Shown here: positions 55,103 to 63,868 of the stretch, piece by piece
Position numbering within the stretch: position 1 is the first letter of the stretch
Layout: every line of letters starts with the position of its first letter
Origin: Halalkalibaculum roseum
GTDB taxonomy: Bacteria > Bacteroidota > Rhodothermia > Balneolales > Balneolaceae
Direction: 5' to 3'
NCBI RefSeq assembly: GCF_011059145.1
Contig: NZ_JAALLT010000003.1
Coordinates: 186,001 to 250,000, forward strand
DNA: 64,000 bases
Notes under the pieces: model-generated
Databases searched by the model: none
What the model was told of the DNA's origin: nothing
Seen by the model: only the letters and a program-made list of their open reading frames with translations
Program-made: the position numbers and the translations under genes

Positions 55103-55753
55103 ATGACATACCCGATTTTTAATTCCGTAGTGAATTGTATAGAGAGTGAGCTAAATAAGAGGGATATTTCTATCAAGACATTTAAAACCTGGAATGAAGA
55201 TAGAATAAATGCAACAGGGCTGGAAATTGTAATTGACCTTAGCAAAAAGGCAAATTTTCTTAAAGCCTTATCCATCAATTTCGACTGGGATCGGTTCAGG
55301 GAAACGGTTCTGGCACGTCAGCTTGATGGTATGGAAGAACATCCATTTCTACAGGAAGAAAACATGGTCAGCACTTCCATCTCACCGTTGATCGATATTG
55401 AGGTAACCTGGCTCTTTGATGAGGAGCAGTCACAGCCTCAGGTTCAGACCGAGAATGGTGCTTCACGCCTGGAATCAGCCAGTATCTGGATGGAAAAAAT
55501 CAGTTCAGAGGTTAATGAACTGCTGGCAGAAGATGATATCATCACTCGTTGGCATGTTGAGGTGGAAGGTGACGAATATGGCAAATACCTGTCAGCCGTC
55601 AACCTGATCTCCTACTTCCAGTATACCCTCACTGATTTAAAGAGCTTAAATGCCGTTCACGAATTTGTGGGAGAACGGCTGCAGGAGCTCCTGTTGAAAT
55701 CGAATCAGGTGATGAAAATTTCCGATTCCATCATTCATGATGTAGCTGCCTAA
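55103..55753 (+). CDS. Unknown conserved-looking soluble protein divergent from rqcH
   Basis: A 216-residue soluble protein with no recognised domain. N-terminal alpha/beta part (to about 75, TYPIFNSVVNCIESELNKRD...LEIVIDL), a loop rich in Glu/Gln (HPFLQEENM...EEQSQPQVQTENG), then a helical and strand region (120-216) with YGKYLSAVNLISYFQY. Lack of signal or membrane segment points to the cytoplasm. It starts 49 bases from the rqcH-like start in the opposite direction, a layout compatible with shared promoter control. Ends in a strong terminator. Confidence 0.7.
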   Translation: MTYPIFNSVVNCIESELNKRDISIKTFKTWNEDRINATGLEIVIDLSKKANFLKALSINFDWDRFRETVLARQLDGMEEHPFLQEENMVSTSISPLIDIEVTWLFDEEQSQPQVQTENGASRLESASIWMEKISSEVNELLAEDDIITRWHVEVEGDEYGKYLSAVNLISYFQYTLTDLKSLNAVHEFVGERLQELLLKSNQVMKISDSIIHDVAA

Positions 55754-55758
55754 AATAC

Positions 55759-55786
55759 AAAAGGCCTTCTCGAGAGAAGGCCTTTT
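55759..55786. terminator. Bidirectional intrinsic terminator
   Basis: AAAAGGCCTTCT (55759-55770) and AGAAGGCCTTTT (55775-55786) form a perfect 12-bp stem with a 4-base loop; T on one side and A on the other give both strands a tract. It serves the gene at 55103 and the minus-strand small ribosomal gene at 55800. Confidence 0.9.
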
Positions 55787-55799
55787 GCTTATTAAGGAC

Positions 55800-55892
55800 T
55801 TACTTTTTCTTCTTATGACGATTCTTTCTTAGGCGTTTTTTACGCTTATGCTTTGCTATTTTTTTACGCTTCTTTTTTTTGCCACTTGGCAT
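55800..55892 (-). CDS. AURKAIP1/COX24-type small ribosomal protein (bS22/mS38-like)
   Basis: A 30-codon gene: ATG 55892-55890, stop TAA at 55802-55800. The product begins PSGKKKKRKKIAKHKRKK and ends NRHKKKK; about two thirds of the residues are Lys, Arg or His. This is the pattern of the AURKAIP1/COX24 domain proteins in Bacteroidota, related to mitochondrial mS38 and mycobacterial bS22, which sit on the small subunit near the decoding centre. It is easily missed because of its size. Followed by a strong terminator. Confidence 0.85.
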   Translation of the reverse strand: MPSGKKKKRKKIAKHKRKKRLRKNRHKKKK

Positions 55893-56037
55893 AACTATCA
55901 CCTGCTTGCTTTAAATTAATACGATTTATTTCTGATATTCTTTTAGGTTCTATCGGGCGATAAGATACAAACATTTTGCTGTTTTTCTAACCGGCCCGTT
56001 TCAATTTGTGTGCAATAGTAAATTCCGGATTCCGGGA

Positions 56038-56337
56038 TCAGTTTTCTTCCTCTTCCATCATTGCCTCATTGACTTCCTCTTTGAAGTCTTTCGACATTTT
56101 CAATACCGGCACATATTGCTCGGGAACAATCACTTCTTCATTGGTTTTGGGATTTCTGGCTACCCGCTGAGCCCTTTTAACCACTTTGAAACTTCCGAAT
56201 CCGCGAAGCTCAATAGTCTCTCCTCTTTTCATGGCATCGATAACGGTTTCCATAAAACCGTTAACCACTGCTTCCGTCTCAACTTTTGTCAAACCGGTTG
56301 ATGAAGAAATCACGTCAACAATATCGGCTTTAGTCAT
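56038..56337 (-). CDS. HU/IHF-family DNA-binding protein
   Basis: A 99-residue HU-fold protein. The order is a helical N-terminus (MTKADIVDVISSSTGLTKVETEAVVNGFM), the beta saddle GETIELRGFGSFKVVKRAQRVARNPKTNEEVIVPEQYVPVLKMS, with the arm around ARNPKTNEEVIVP that enters the DNA minor groove, and a final helix. The tail is unusually acidic (MMEEEEN). It is a nucleoid protein, divergent from the symporter gene. Confidence 0.95.
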   Translation of the reverse strand: MTKADIVDVISSSTGLTKVETEAVVNGFMETVIDAMKRGETIELRGFGSFKVVKRAQRVARNPKTNEEVIVPEQYVPVLKMSKDFKEEVNEAMMEEEEN

Positions 56338-56553
56338 AAATAGTCACCCTTTTTACTTTTATTCCATTTTATTTCCGTGAATAAAACGAGCGGTGTAAAA
56401 TTAATTTAAATTTAAAGCATTTAGATGCTTTAATTCCAATCTTAGGCAAAAAAACTGATAAACGACATAAAAAAATCATACATAAGGATGCCAATGGCAT
56501 AAATCTTTTATACTTTCAGCCTGATTTAAGAAATAAACAAATAAAATTACTGC

Positions 56554-58215
56554 ATGGATACCTTCGACTTTATTATCTCCTGGCTTGAAAATCTAATCTG
56601 GAATACGCCCGAAGCTTTTCCTGCGATGGTCGTTGTTCTCCTCTCATTCGGTGTATTCATCACTTTTCGATTAGGTTTCATTCAAATACGAAGATTCGGT
56701 CATGGACTGAAAGTGGTTACCGGTTTTTATGATGACCCCGATGATGACGGTGATATCAACCACTTCCAGGCCCTGACTACTGCTTTGTCAGCTACAGTAG
56801 GTATCGGTAATATTGCGGGTGTAGCTCTCGCCATTCATTATGGAGGTCCGGGTGCCCTTTTCTGGATGTGGGTAACGGCTATACTCGGTATGGCAATTAA
56901 ATTTACTGAGGTAACGCTTGCTCAGGAGTACAGAAGCCAGAATCCCGATGGTACCGTGTCAGGCGGGCCTATGTATTATATAGAACGGGGATTGGGACCC
57001 AACTGGAAGTGGCTGGCTTTCGCCTTTGCAATTTCGGCAGCGATTTGTGCTTTTCTGACCGGTAATGCCGTTCAGGCAAACACGGTAGCGGATGTGATGA
57101 AAACAGATTTTCAAATTCCCACAGCAATAACCGGACTAATCACTGCGAGTCTCGTTGCAGCGGTAATATTGGGAGGGATAAAACGTATCGGTAAAGTGAC
57201 TTCAAAACTGGTTCCTTTTATGGGGATCCTGTACGTAGCCGGTGCTATCATAATTTTACTGCTTAACTACGATGCCGTTCTGCCTTCACTGTGGACGATT
57301 GTCAGCAATGCTTTCAATCCGCAAGCCGGGGCACTGGGTGTTGGTTCTGGAGCACTGATTTTTACACTTAGTTACGGGGTTCAAAGAGGACTCTTCTCGA
57401 ACGAGGCCGGCCAGGGTTCGGCACCTATAGCCCACTCCGCGGCCAGAACCGACGAACCGGTACGTGAAGGGGTTGTTGCCTTGTTGGAACCGTTTATTGA
57501 TACCTTGATTATCTGTACCATGACCGGACTCGTTATCGTATCTACCGGATCATGGGATATGCAGCATAAATCGGCAGTAGACCCATCTGCAGATATCGTA
57601 TCCTATGAGGTTACCACAGAAATGGATGGGCAGAAGGCAAATCCGGATGCACGTGTACTTTATTTTGAAAACGGCCTGCCTGAAAACGGTACGATGACCC
57701 ACTACAGTTTCCCGGTTGATACTATGTTTGCCGATGGCGGATATTCCCAGCCATTTACCGGTCGGGTTGAGATCACCGAACAAGGCGCGATGGCATATGG
57801 CGAAAACGGTACCCAGCTCACTTCGCTTTATGGAGGTGTCGTACAGAATGGGGCCCCACTGACTTCAGCAGCTTTTGAAAAAGGATTGAATCCCCTGTTC
57901 CCCGGTGGCGGATATCTGGTAACTTTTGCCGTACTACTTTTTGCAATTTCCACATCCATCAGCTGGAGCTATTACGGAGACCGTGCCGCTCAGTATCTGT
58001 TCGGCTTTAAGTCTATATTCTGGTATCGCCTTGCATTCGTGGGCATGCACTTTTTAGGTGCTGTAGCCACATTGACGGTTGTATGGAACTTTGGTGACGT
58101 GATGCTTGGCTTGATGGCCTTCTTCAATATTGTTGCCTTGTTTGCATTATCCGGCGTGGCTTATAAGATTACCAAAACATACTTCAGCAAAGATCATGAA
58201 ACGCCAGAGTCTTAA
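56554..58215 (+). CDS. Sodium:alanine symporter family (AGCS) transporter
   Basis: A 553-residue inner-membrane transporter, probably importing alanine or glycine with sodium. Signatures: TTALSATVGIGNIAGVALAI, GGPGALFWMWVTAILGM and SYGVQRGLFSNEAGQGSAPIAH. Ten or so helices. An insertion of about 90 soluble residues (332-430, starting DMQHKSAVDPSADIVSYEV) separates two late helices and is not usual for the family. Its ATG is 217 bases from the divergent HU gene; upp follows 17 bases after the stop. Confidence 0.93.
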   Translation: MDTFDFIISWLENLIWNTPEAFPAMVVVLLSFGVFITFRLGFIQIRRFGHGLKVVTGFYDDPDDDGDINHFQALTTALSATVGIGNIAGVALAIHYGGPGALFWMWVTAILGMAIKFTEVTLAQEYRSQNPDGTVSGGPMYYIERGLGPNWKWLAFAFAISAAICAFLTGNAVQANTVADVMKTDFQIPTAITGLITASLVAAVILGGIKRIGKVTSKLVPFMGILYVAGAIIILLLNYDAVLPSLWTIVSNAFNPQAGALGVGSGALIFTLSYGVQRGLFSNEAGQGSAPIAHSAARTDEPVREGVVALLEPFIDTLIICTMTGLVIVSTGSWDMQHKSAVDPSADIVSYEVTTEMDGQKANPDARVLYFENGLPENGTMTHYSFPVDTMFADGGYSQPFTGRVEITEQGAMAYGENGTQLTSLYGGVVQNGAPLTSAAFEKGLNPLFPGGGYLVTFAVLLFAISTSISWSYYGDRAAQYLFGFKSIFWYRLAFVGMHFLGAVATLTVVWNFGDVMLGLMAFFNIVALFALSGVAYKITKTYFSKDHETPES

Positions 58216-58232
58216 TTAGTGACTAGAGCCTT

Positions 58233-58874
58233 ATGTCTCAGGAATCTTTAGAGGATCTTACATTAGTTGAACATCCGGTCATCTCTCGTGACCTCACGAT
58301 ACTGCGTAACAAAGAGACGAATATTGCCGAATTTCGTCAGGCTTTGAAAAGAGTGGGTATTATTCTTGCCTACCACGCATTGAAAGAACTCCCTCTAAAA
58401 GAGTACACTATAGAGACGCCGATAGAAAAGACGACGGGCTACGATATTGATCAGGAAATCATCGTGGTACCCATTTTAAGAGCCGGTCTCGGACTCACCG
58501 ACGCTATCATACAGTTTATCCCCAATGCCAAGGTAGGGCATCTGGGTATGTATCGCGATGAAGAAACCCATGAGCCTGTCGATTACTACTCAAGCATTCC
58601 AGAAGGGGTTGAGGACGCTATGGTACTTGTAGTTGACCCAATGCTTGCCACTGGCGGCAGTGCTCATGACGCCTTATCGTTTCTGAAAAAACAGGGAGCA
58701 CAACATTTACGATTTGTATCCTTAATATCGGCTCCTGAAGGAATTAAGAAACTCAGGGAGCTACATCCCGATGTTCATATCATCACTTCAGGCATTGACG
58801 AAAAGCTGAATGATGATGCATTTATCGTCCCCGGTTTAGGAGATGCAGGTGACAGATATTTTGGTACAGTTTAA
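58233..58874 (+). CDS. upp: Uracil phosphoribosyltransferase
   Basis: A 213-residue type I phosphoribosyltransferase making UMP from uracil and PRPP. The PRPP loop is VVDPMLATGGSAHDAL; IVVPILRAGLGLTDAI and the C-terminal GLGDAGDRYFGT (uracil binding) are intact. It follows the symporter by 17 bases and overlaps lptC by 32 bases, so it is embedded in an envelope-gene transcript. Confidence 0.98.
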   Translation: MSQESLEDLTLVEHPVISRDLTILRNKETNIAEFRQALKRVGIILAYHALKELPLKEYTIETPIEKTTGYDIDQEIIVVPILRAGLGLTDAIIQFIPNAKVGHLGMYRDEETHEPVDYYSSIPEGVEDAMVLVVDPMLATGGSAHDALSFLKKQGAQHLRFVSLISAPEGIKKLRELHPDVHIITSGIDEKLNDDAFIVPGLGDAGDRYFGTV

Positions 58875-59433
58875 AACATATCATGCACTCATCCTCAGTA
58901 TCTTGATCATTCCGATCATTGGAATGTCTTGCAGTGATCTCTCAGAGAGAGAAAGTCAAAAGGTTACCGAAGCGCTCGACGACTCTCTGCTCTCCTCCAC
59001 CGAAACCTGGAACATTGACATGAACCTTACCGAAGAGGGTCTAAAAAAAGTTCGTGTCCGTGGAAGTTATTCTGAGACCTTCAACCTGCCTGAGCTTAAG
59101 GAAACACGAATTAAAGGTCCTGTGCATATTGATGTTTTCGACAGTACCGGGGCAGTCAAAACGGTGGTTAAAAGTAATCGAGCTGTTTACCGGGCTGAAG
59201 AGTCCATATTTGAACTCTATGGCAATGTCAGGGTTGATACCCGCGATTCTACACATCTGGAATCGGAATACCTGATGTGGAATCAGTCGGAGAATCTTAT
59301 TTCCACCCCGCAATTTGTTTATATCACCACACCTACCGATACTACGACAGGAAGTGACTTTACAGGCTCAACCGACCTGGATAATATTCGGATCCGGAAT
59401 TATAGCGGGAGCAGTGTCATCAACAGAAACTGA
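58843..59433 (+). CDS. lptC: LPS export periplasmic protein LptC
   Basis: A 196-residue LptC-type protein. An N-terminal hydrophobic segment ends in a lipobox-like IGMSC (C30), then a beta-jellyroll (about 60-190) with KTRIKGPVHIDVFDSTG, KSNRAVYRAEESIFELYGNVRV and ESEYLMWNQSENLISTPQFV, the repeated strand pattern of the OstA/LptC fold. It receives LPS from the LptF/G permeases (16480-18997) and passes it to LptA. The start at 58843 lies inside upp; a start at GTG 58849 or TTG 58861 is possible. The next gene is the LptA-like protein. Confidence 0.85.
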   Translation: MQVTDILVQFKTYHALILSILIIPIIGMSCSDLSERESQKVTEALDDSLLSSTETWNIDMNLTEEGLKKVRVRGSYSETFNLPELKETRIKGPVHIDVFDSTGAVKTVVKSNRAVYRAEESIFELYGNVRVDTRDSTHLESEYLMWNQSENLISTPQFVYITTPTDTTTGSDFTGSTDLDNIRIRNYSGSSVINRN

Positions 59434-59510
59434 TCTGCAGAACAGTAATGGAAATCGATCTCCTAAACTGAATTTTGGGTATTATTGATTTTCTGACTCA
59501 AAAGTAAGTA

Positions 59511-61667
59511 ATGAATACATTTCTGAAATTTTTACGATCTGCCCTACTGTTACTGGTTCTACTATCCCTGTTTACGTCAGCACGTGCTCAGATTTTATTG
59601 GATTCTCTTGATGCCGACCTTTTCGTAACAGAAACGATCGACGGGCAACGCGTGCAGAAGATGCTGGGAAATGCCTATATCATCAGCCTGGAAGAGGACA
59701 TAGAAATCTTTTCCGATAGCATCTATCGATATATCAATTTGAATGAAATAAGGGCCTACGGTAACATCCAGATTAATACCGAAAATGAAAAAATCTGGTC
59801 CGATTCACTCGTCTATTTTACTGATATTGATTTCACCCAGCTTCGAGGGCGTGTAATAATTGAAGCCGACAGTACCACGCTTTTCGGCAGCAGCGTGGAC
59901 TATCGTTTTAGCAACAAAGTGGCGCATTTCATTGATAATATCCGGCTGGAAGATCCCGAAGGTATTTTAACGGCCAATTCCGGTTTCTACTACCGCGAAG
60001 CGGACAGTGCGGTCTTTCGTGGACAGGTACAGCTTAGGGATACCACACAATACATTGAGGGAGATAGTCTTTTCAGCAATCGCGGCGAGAAATACTATGA
60101 GATGTATGGAGAAATATTTGCCGTTGACGGTGACAACAACAGCACTCTGAAAGGGGACTACCTTGAAGCAGATGCATCCGGTAGACGATTGCTTAGAGGC
60201 AATGCCTGGCTTAAGAACATCTCTGAAGATACTACCGGGACAGCACAATCTGATTCCATCCGGACCCGGCCACCTATTATGACCTCTTTCAGACCCGACT
60301 CAGTTTCTCTCCGACCTGACACTTTAAGCGATGTTTCTGATTCGGTTGCTGTTATCGCTGATGATGAGGATAGCATTGGTCAGGCTGAAGCCCTTACACA
60401 CCGTGTTAGGGCAGGTGAAACACTGTTTGGTATTGCCCGGAACTATAATGTCACCGTAGATAGCCTAAAAAAATGGAATAACTTTTCGGGCAACAATTTG
60501 AATACCGGGCAGAATCTATTGGTAAAACCTCCTGAAAGCGTTTCTATTATAAAGCATACTGTTCGACCGAAAGAGACACTCTTCTCTTTGTCAAGGGAGT
60601 ATCAAGTTACTATCGAACAAATTAAATCATGGAACAGTCTAACAAGCAATAACCTGAATGTAGGTCAGGAGCTGACGTTTTATAAAGATTCGTTAAATGG
60701 CGAATCCATTTATATCGTGGAAAGAGGTGACAATCTTTTCCAGATTGCACGCGATTATAATATGACTGTGGAGGAGCTTAGAGAACTCAATAATCTCACC
60801 ACAAACAATATTACAGCAGGGCAAGAATTAAGAGTTAAGACTACTGATTCAACTAATTTTTCCATCGATACAGTGGCCTCTGACACAACTAATGTTCCTG
60901 TTTATGCCCGTGCAGAAGTCCCCGAGGATTCATTGCGATCACCCAGATCCGCAGGCATAGACACTACCCACATCCGTGCCAGTCGCATACTTTCTCAGCA
61001 ATACAGTACGCCTACTGATACTTCTACTATAGTCAACGCGTATGAAAATGTGAGAATATGGTCACGGAAATTTTCAGCTATCTCCGACACCTCACGTTAT
61101 GACGACCGGGAAGAGACCTTCGAATTATGGTCAAACGCCAAAACCTGGCACGAGCAGGTTCAACTCTCGGGACCCTACATTAAAGTATTTTTGCAGGATG
61201 GAGAAATTGACCAGCTCAGGGCTTTCCCAAAACCCTTTGCCGTACAGCAAGACACCAGCCTGAATCGTTTGAATCAGATTAAGGGAGATACCCTCAACGC
61301 CTATTTCACTGGGGGTGACTTAAGAGAAATTCACGTCTTTGGAGGAAGCCACCTATTAAGATTCACAAAAAATGATCAGGGTGATCCGGATGGGGCTATT
61401 GATTTGACTGCACCTTCTACTAGAATATTTTTTGAGGACGGTGAACTTGTAGAAATGAAATCTTTAGGTACCATCAACGGTTCCTACCTGCCTCAAAGCG
61501 AGCAAACTTCAAAACGCCAGTTGGAAGGATTTATCTGGACACCCGATCTGCAGCCCCAGCGGCCTCAGGAGAAGATGATTCCGCGTTTCCCACCTGTTCC
61601 TGAAGTGCGGCCCTTTGAACTGCCACGCAGGTATGTAAACTATATTGATGGTAAAACCGATCAATAA
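59511..61667 (+). CDS. LptA/OstA-like periplasmic protein with three inserted LysM domains
   Basis: A 718-residue secreted protein (signal peptide to about 26). Residues 30-230 form an OstA/LptA-type domain (GNAYIISLEEDIEIFSDSIYRY, GRVIIEADSTTLFGSSVDYRF, FRGQVQLRDTTQYIEGDSLF). Three LysM domains follow: about 297-340 (VRAGETLFGIARNYNVT), 349-392 and 401-443 (VERGDNLFQIARDYNMT), each ending GQxLxV-like. Then another OstA-like part (about 510-690: YENVRIWSRKFSAISDTSRYD, GDTLNAYFTGGDLREIHVFG). It would bridge LPS transport and peptidoglycan. 77 bases after lptC, followed by a strong terminator. Confidence 0.9.
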   Translation: MNTFLKFLRSALLLLVLLSLFTSARAQILLDSLDADLFVTETIDGQRVQKMLGNAYIISLEEDIEIFSDSIYRYINLNEIRAYGNIQINTENEKIWSDSLVYFTDIDFTQLRGRVIIEADSTTLFGSSVDYRFSNKVAHFIDNIRLEDPEGILTANSGFYYREADSAVFRGQVQLRDTTQYIEGDSLFSNRGEKYYEMYGEIFAVDGDNNSTLKGDYLEADASGRRLLRGNAWLKNISEDTTGTAQSDSIRTRPPIMTSFRPDSVSLRPDTLSDVSDSVAVIADDEDSIGQAEALTHRVRAGETLFGIARNYNVTVDSLKKWNNFSGNNLNTGQNLLVKPPESVSIIKHTVRPKETLFSLSREYQVTIEQIKSWNSLTSNNLNVGQELTFYKDSLNGESIYIVERGDNLFQIARDYNMTVEELRELNNLTTNNITAGQELRVKTTDSTNFSIDTVASDTTNVPVYARAEVPEDSLRSPRSAGIDTTHIRASRILSQQYSTPTDTSTIVNAYENVRIWSRKFSAISDTSRYDDREETFELWSNAKTWHEQVQLSGPYIKVFLQDGEIDQLRAFPKPFAVQQDTSLNRLNQIKGDTLNAYFTGGDLREIHVFGGSHLLRFTKNDQGDPDGAIDLTAPSTRIFFEDGELVEMKSLGTINGSYLPQSEQTSKRQLEGFIWTPDLQPQRPQEKMIPRFPPVPEVRPFELPRRYVNYIDGKTDQ

Positions 61668-61670
61668 TAC

Positions 61671-61702
61671 GACATGCCAAGTTCAGCAAAACTTGGCATG
61701 TC
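61671..61702. terminator. Intrinsic terminator between LptA/LysM gene and EF-G-like gene
   Basis: GACATGCCAAGTT (61671-61683) pairs perfectly over 13 bp with AACTTGGCATGTC (61690-61702), loop CAGCAA. The following TTGTGTTT tract is moderately T-rich. It ends both convergent transcripts. Confidence 0.85.
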
Positions 61703-61738
61703 TTGTGTTTCAGTTTTGTAGAAGTCCAAAACAGCTAT

Positions 61739-63868
61739 TTATCCTACCTCCTCTAAGGCCATGGTTTCGTCCACGATGTGCTGCTGCATTTCATGCGGAA
61801 CCGCCGCGTAATGAGAAAATGACCGGGTGTAGGAAGCACTTCCCTGGGTCATCGACTTAAGACGCGTGGCATAGTGATCGAGCTCCTTAAGAGGAACCTG
61901 GGCCTTAATTTTCTGGATGGAACCCTCGGCATCCATGCCTTGTATCTGTCCGCGCCGCGTACTGATATCGCTCATCACATCGCCCATGTAATCGGCAGGT
62001 ACCGTCACCTCAATTTCATAGATCGGTTCCATCAATTTGGGCTTGGCCTGCATAAACCCGTCCCGGAATGCCATCAGGGCTGCGGTTTTAAATGCAGCGT
62101 CATTGGAATCTACAGAGTGCATGGACCCATCGTACACCGAAATCCGGATATCACGAACCCTGCATTGGCTCATCGGTCCGTTTTGCATTTTCTCCATTAT
62201 ACCTTTCAAAATGGCCGGCATAAATCGATTATCTATAACCCCGCCGACAATACAGTTTCTGAATATCAGCTTACCGCCCCATTCAAGTTCGATTTCCTGT
62301 TCGTCGCGCACCTTAAGATCACTGTGTTCGGGCATGTTGTCACGAAGCGGCTCCATCAACATGTACACTTCGCCAAACTGACCTGCACCACCTGACTGTT
62401 TTTTATGCTTGTAATGGGTCCTGACTTCCTGGGTAATGGTCTCCCGATAAGGAATACGAGGCTCGTGGAATTCAAAATCAAGATTGAATCGATTTTTTAG
62501 CTCGTACTCAATTACCGATAAATGCTCCTCCCCTTGCCCGTGGATAATAATTTGCTGTAGTTCCTGGCTGTGCTCAACCTCCATGGAAGGATCTTCACGC
62601 TGCAACTGGTGCAGGGCATTGCCTAGTTTATCTTCATCACCTTCTTTTTTCAGCTTAATGGCAGTACGAATTATGGGATCCGGGAAATGTATAGGCTCAA
62701 GCTCTACATCATGACCCTTCACATGCAGCGTATCATTCACCCCGGTATCCTTGAGCTTTACAGCAGCCCCCAGGTCTCCCGTTTTAAGTTCGTTCACTTC
62801 TATTCTTTTCTCCCCGTTGGTTAGGTAGAGACTTGAAAGACGTACGCTGTTGCCGTTTCTGCTGTTCACCAAATCGATTCCGGGTTTAACACTGCCACCG
62901 TAAACTTTAAAATAGAGCAGATCCCCGACGTGTGATTCGGCACTGTTCTTGAACATAAACATCACCGGATCTCCATCCTTGTTGAGCGGGAACTCTTCAC
63001 CATCCGTTGTTTTGGGTGGATTTGCTTCCAGCGGGTTCGGAGATACATTGCCCAGAAATCCCATGACCCTACCGGTGCCCATATTTCGTTCAGCAGAGCA
63101 GCAGAACAAGGGGAAAATGTCTCTATTCAGCAAAGATTTCTGCAAGCCCTCTTTCATCTGGCTCTCAGTCAATTCACCTTGCTCAAGATAAAGATCAAGC
63201 AAAGTCTCATCATTTTCGGCTACCGCCTCAACCAATTCGTTATGCAACAACTCGGCCTGCGCTTTTTGTGAGTCGGGAATCGGCAGCTTGTCGGGCTTGC
63301 CTCCTTTTTCGGGAAATTCGTACATCGTCATTTTTAACACATCGATGATAGCATGAAAGTCATCTCCCTCGGTAAATGGATATTGCACAACCACTACTCC
63401 GCGACCGAAATGCTCTTTGGCCATATCTACCGTATTCTGAAAGTTCGACTGCTCAGAATCGGGCTTATTCACAATAAATAGAGAAGGAATACGGTATTTC
63501 TCGGTGTACTTCCATAATGAATCTGTACCTACTTCCACCCCGTACTCAGCGTTTAGCGTAAAAATGGCTGTATCAGCAACCCGCAAAGCCCCGACTACCT
63601 CTCCTATATAATCAGCAGTTCCAGGGGTATCGATGAGATTGATTTTACTACCTCTCCAGTCCAGATTAAGGAAAGAAGAGAAGACCGATTTCTGTTTCTC
63701 TTTCTCAATTTCGTGATAATCGGAAGTCGTTGATTTATTCAATACCGAACCCCGACGATGAATGGTTCTGGATTCAAAAAGCATCGTTTCAGAAAGCGTG
63801 GTTTTACCGGATCCGGCATGACCTAACAATACGACATTTCTGATTCTTGATGGTTGATACACATTCAT
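61739..63868 (-). CDS. Elongation factor G-like GTPase (EF-G2 type paralogue)
   Basis: A 709-residue protein with the complete five-domain layout of EF-G. G1 is GHAGSGKT (16-23), G3 is DTPG (80-83), G4 is NKPD (134-137). The catalytic histidine that follows DTPG in EF-G (DTPGH) is Thr here (DTPGTADY), and the RGITI switch-I motif is replaced by KQKSVFSS. These changes match the EF-G-like group, distinct from housekeeping FusA, whose role is unclear. Domain IV (EPIPYRETI... to GGVIDNRF) and domain V (PIYEIEVTVPADYMGDVMSDISTRRG) are present. Single gene behind a two-way terminator. Confidence 0.85.
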   Translation of the reverse strand: MNVYQPSRIRNVVLLGHAGSGKTTLSETMLFESRTIHRRGSVLNKSTTSDYHEIEKEKQKSVFSSFLNLDWRGSKINLIDTPGTADYIGEVVGALRVADTAIFTLNAEYGVEVGTDSLWKYTEKYRIPSLFIVNKPDSEQSNFQNTVDMAKEHFGRGVVVVQYPFTEGDDFHAIIDVLKMTMYEFPEKGGKPDKLPIPDSQKAQAELLHNELVEAVAENDETLLDLYLEQGELTESQMKEGLQKSLLNRDIFPLFCCSAERNMGTGRVMGFLGNVSPNPLEANPPKTTDGEEFPLNKDGDPVMFMFKNSAESHVGDLLYFKVYGGSVKPGIDLVNSRNGNSVRLSSLYLTNGEKRIEVNELKTGDLGAAVKLKDTGVNDTLHVKGHDVELEPIHFPDPIIRTAIKLKKEGDEDKLGNALHQLQREDPSMEVEHSQELQQIIIHGQGEEHLSVIEYELKNRFNLDFEFHEPRIPYRETITQEVRTHYKHKKQSGGAGQFGEVYMLMEPLRDNMPEHSDLKVRDEQEIELEWGGKLIFRNCIVGGVIDNRFMPAILKGIMEKMQNGPMSQCRVRDIRISVYDGSMHSVDSNDAAFKTAALMAFRDGFMQAKPKLMEPIYEIEVTVPADYMGDVMSDISTRRGQIQGMDAEGSIQKIKAQVPLKELDHYATRLKSMTQGSASYTRSFSHYAAVPHEMQQHIVDETMALEEVG

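Noticed and set aside
61874-62395. 173-codon plus-strand ORF opposite the EF-G-like gene
   Set aside because: Histidine-rich shadow frame; the sense strand encodes conserved domains IV and V.
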